From NCBI GenBank assembly GCA_035294225.1, contig DATGLH010000103.1, positions 1-32,939 on the forward strand: 32,939 nt of DNA, in the 5' to 3' direction. A program made the position numbers and the translations under genes. Under the pieces are notes generated by a model, which saw only the letters and a list, made by a program, of their open reading frames with translations, was not told the origin of the DNA and did not search any database. This DNA is from Trebonia sp035294225. GTDB lineage: Bacteria; Actinomycetota; Actinomycetes; Streptosporangiales; Streptosporangiaceae. This document shows positions 31,593 to 32,939 of the stretch, piece after piece; within the stretch, counting starts at the first letter, position 1, and each line of letters opens with the position of its first letter.

Positions 31593-32284
31593 TCCAGTGA
31601 CTGCACCGAGAGCACGCCGTCCACTTCCTCCAGCTCCGCGGCGAGCAGCGCCGCCGGGGGGCGGCCCAGGACCACGAGCACCACGTCGACGGTGCCCGGG
31701 CGCTGTCCATGCCCGTCGCCGTCGATGTCCACCTGGGCGACGCTGAACCCCTCGCGGGTGCAGCGCTCCAGGACCCGCCGGAGCACGCCGCGGCCGTCCT
31801 CGTAGCGCAGCCGCAGCGTGGCCGGTCCGGGACCGATCCGCGGCAGCCGGCGCAGGACCGCCGCGATACCGTACTGCGCGACGAAGTACAGCGCGGTCAC
31901 GGCCGCGGCCAGGCCGGCCAGCCCGGCGCCGCATGCCATGCCGATGCCCGCGGTCAGCCAGATCGTCGCCGCCGTGGTCAGCCCGTGCACGGCGTCGCGC
32001 CGCACGATGATCAGGCCGGCGCCGAGGAACCCGATGCCGGAGACGATCTGCGCGGCGACCCGCGACGGGTCGGCGACGATCAGGCCGCGGACCAGCACGT
32101 CGGTGAACCCGTACTTGCTGACCAGCATGATCAGCGCGGCGCCAGTGCCGACGACCATGTGGGTGCGCAGGCCCGCGGACTTCTGCCTCAGCTCGCGTTC
32201 CAGGCCGATCAGCGCGGACAGCCCGAACGCCAGGCCCAGCTCGCCGAACTGGACGAGACCCTGGCCGCCGGAGATGCCCAGCAT
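31571..32284 (-). CDS. MgtC/SapB-family membrane protein
   Basis: A 237-aa protein. The N-terminal ~140 residues contain about five membrane segments with the family motifs FGLSALIGLERELRQKSAGLRTH, VSGIGFLGAGLIIVRRDAVHGLTTAATIW and ACGAGLAGLAAA. The last ~85 residues (LRLRYEDGRGVLRRVLERCTREGF onward) form an ACT-like cytoplasmic domain found in many MgtC proteins. MgtC proteins affect Mg2+/low-phosphate adaptation and ATP-synthase activity in other bacteria; the function here is not shown. ATG 32284 is preceded by an excellent AAGGAGGT. The gene's 3' end is duplicated. Confidence 0.92.
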   Translation of the reverse strand: MLGISGGQGLVQFGELGLAFGLSALIGLERELRQKSAGLRTHMVVGTGAALIMLVSKYGFTDVLVRGLIVADPSRVAAQIVSGIGFLGAGLIIVRRDAVHGLTTAATIWLTAGIGMACGAGLAGLAAAVTALYFVAQYGIAAVLRRLPRIGPGPATLRLRYEDGRGVLRRVLERCTREGFSVAQVDIDGDGHGQRPGTVDVVLVVLGRPPAALLAAELEEVDGVLSVQSLDPNAGGD

Positions 32285-32353
32285 GCCCCACCTCCTTGTA
32301 GGGCGGATGACCTACCCGGGCCGGGGAGGATGTCACCTGGTCTGGCGCGCAGG

Positions 32354-32380
32354 CTCAGGGCTCAGCAGACTCAGGGCTCA
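32354..32380. repeat. 11-bp direct repeat at the ohr stop
   Basis: CTCAGGGCTCA occurs at 32354-32364 and 32370-32380 (period 16). The right copy includes the ohr stop TGA (32380-32378, minus strand); the left copy repeats that TGA. Confidence 0.85.
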
Positions 32381-32797
32381 CAGGATGCGCAGCTCGACGC
32401 TGATGTTGCCGCGGGTGGCCCGGGAGTACGGGCATACCTGGTGCGCGGCGTCGGCGAACTCGCGGACCTTCTCCCGCTCCATGCCGGGAACGTGGATGAC
32501 GAGCGTGACGACCAGGCCGAACGCCTCGCCCTCGGGGCCGATCCCCACCTGCGCGGTCACCGTGGAGTCGCCGAGCGCCGTGTGCTCGCGGCCCGCGACC
32601 ATCCGCAGCGCGCTGTGGAAGCAGGCGGCGTAGCCTGCCGCGAACAGTTGCTCGGGGTTGGTCCCGGCGCCGCTGCCGCCTAGCTCGGGGGGCATCGCGA
32701 GGTCGAGGTCAAGTCGCCGGTCAGACGAGGTGACATGGCCGTTGCGGCCGTCGCCGGTGGACACCGCCTCGGCAGTGTACAGAACCTTGTCAGGCAT
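32378..32797 (-). CDS. ohr: Organic hydroperoxide resistance protein (OsmC/Ohr family)
   Basis: A 139-aa thiol peroxidase reducing organic hydroperoxides. The two active-site cysteines are C59 (GYAACFHSAL) and C122 (HQVCPYS). R18 (DGRNGHV) and E49 (NPEQLFAAGYAACF) match the residues that activate the peroxidatic cysteine. Length and N-terminal VLYTAEAVSTGDGRNGHVTSSD match Ohr rather than OsmC. No OhrR/MarR regulator is within the window. ATG 32797 has only a weak AGGG upstream. Downstream the stop lies in a short duplication. The segment 32798-32939 beyond the start is low-complexity GGCCGG-rich DNA with no gene seen. Confidence 0.94.
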   Translation of the reverse strand: MPDKVLYTAEAVSTGDGRNGHVTSSDRRLDLDLAMPPELGGSGAGTNPEQLFAAGYAACFHSALRMVAGREHTALGDSTVTAQVGIGPEGEAFGLVVTLVIHVPGMEREKVREFADAAHQVCPYSRATRGNISVELRIL

Positions 32798-32939
32798 ACG
32801 GAAACCCTATCGTGGCAAGGACTTCACCGGGGCCGGACGCACGTCACGGGCCGGGGCCGGATGGGGGTCCGGGCCGGACGGGCCGGGCGGGCGGGGTGCG
32901 GGCCGGACGGGCCGGGGAGCCCGGGGCCTAGGTCGGGGC

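Noticed and set aside
32798..32939. Gene or structured element at the right edge
   Set aside because: Only low-complexity GGCCGG/GGGCC words; the window ends before anything can be supported.

Overview
The window is very GC-rich, with GC-biased third codon positions, GTG starts, ATGA/GTGA stop-start overlaps and Ala/Pro/Gly-rich low-complexity tails. Together with the gene families present (a paired dynamin-like GTPase operon, MprAB/TcrA-type two-component genes, a one-piece LivM-LivG protein) this points to the chromosome of a Streptomyces- or Streptosporangiales-like actinobacterium. No rRNA, tRNA, phage, transposase or CRISPR array was recognised.

Region 1 (1-10663) is one directional catabolic locus: a LysR regulator, a short intergenic stretch with palindromes, then a tightly overlapping operon of an FAD-dependent oxidoreductase, the large and small subunits of an aconitase-X (AcnX) type dehydratase, an IlvD/Edd family dehydratase, and a complete Liv-type ABC importer (LivF ATPase, LivH permease, a fused LivM-LivG protein and a lipoprotein substrate-binding protein). 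The logic is import of a small amino-acid-like or hydroxy-carboxylate substrate, flavin-dependent oxidation and two different Fe-S dehydrations. I know of no described pathway with this set, so it is the best candidate for a new system.

Region 2 (10670-16838) lies on the minus strand: two dynamin-like GTPases in one operon, then (further upstream on that strand) a CysG-type siroheme synthase and a CobH/CbiC homologue in which the position expected to hold the catalytic histidine is cysteine. Region 3 (17299-19744) holds a convergent GT2 glycosyltransferase and GtrA-like membrane protein, separated by about 750 bp rich in repeats and containing a perfect AT-rich 27-bp palindrome. Region 4 (20068-24890) has glyA, a divergent nucleoside hydrolase, and an OmpR-type response regulator with its sensor kinase.

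Region 5 (24865-30954) has a secreted tannase/feruloyl esterase-family enzyme, a PfkB sugar kinase whose reading frame runs far past its domain, an ADP-ribosylglycohydrolase-family enzyme, and a divergent NCS1 nucleobase permease. The last three resemble the E. coli yegTUV arrangement and suggest N-glycoside salvage. Region 6 (30971-32939) carries a VOC-family protein, an MgtC/SapB-family membrane protein and Ohr.

A cross-cutting pattern is that at least six gene 3' ends carry short tandem duplications that include or abut the stop codon.
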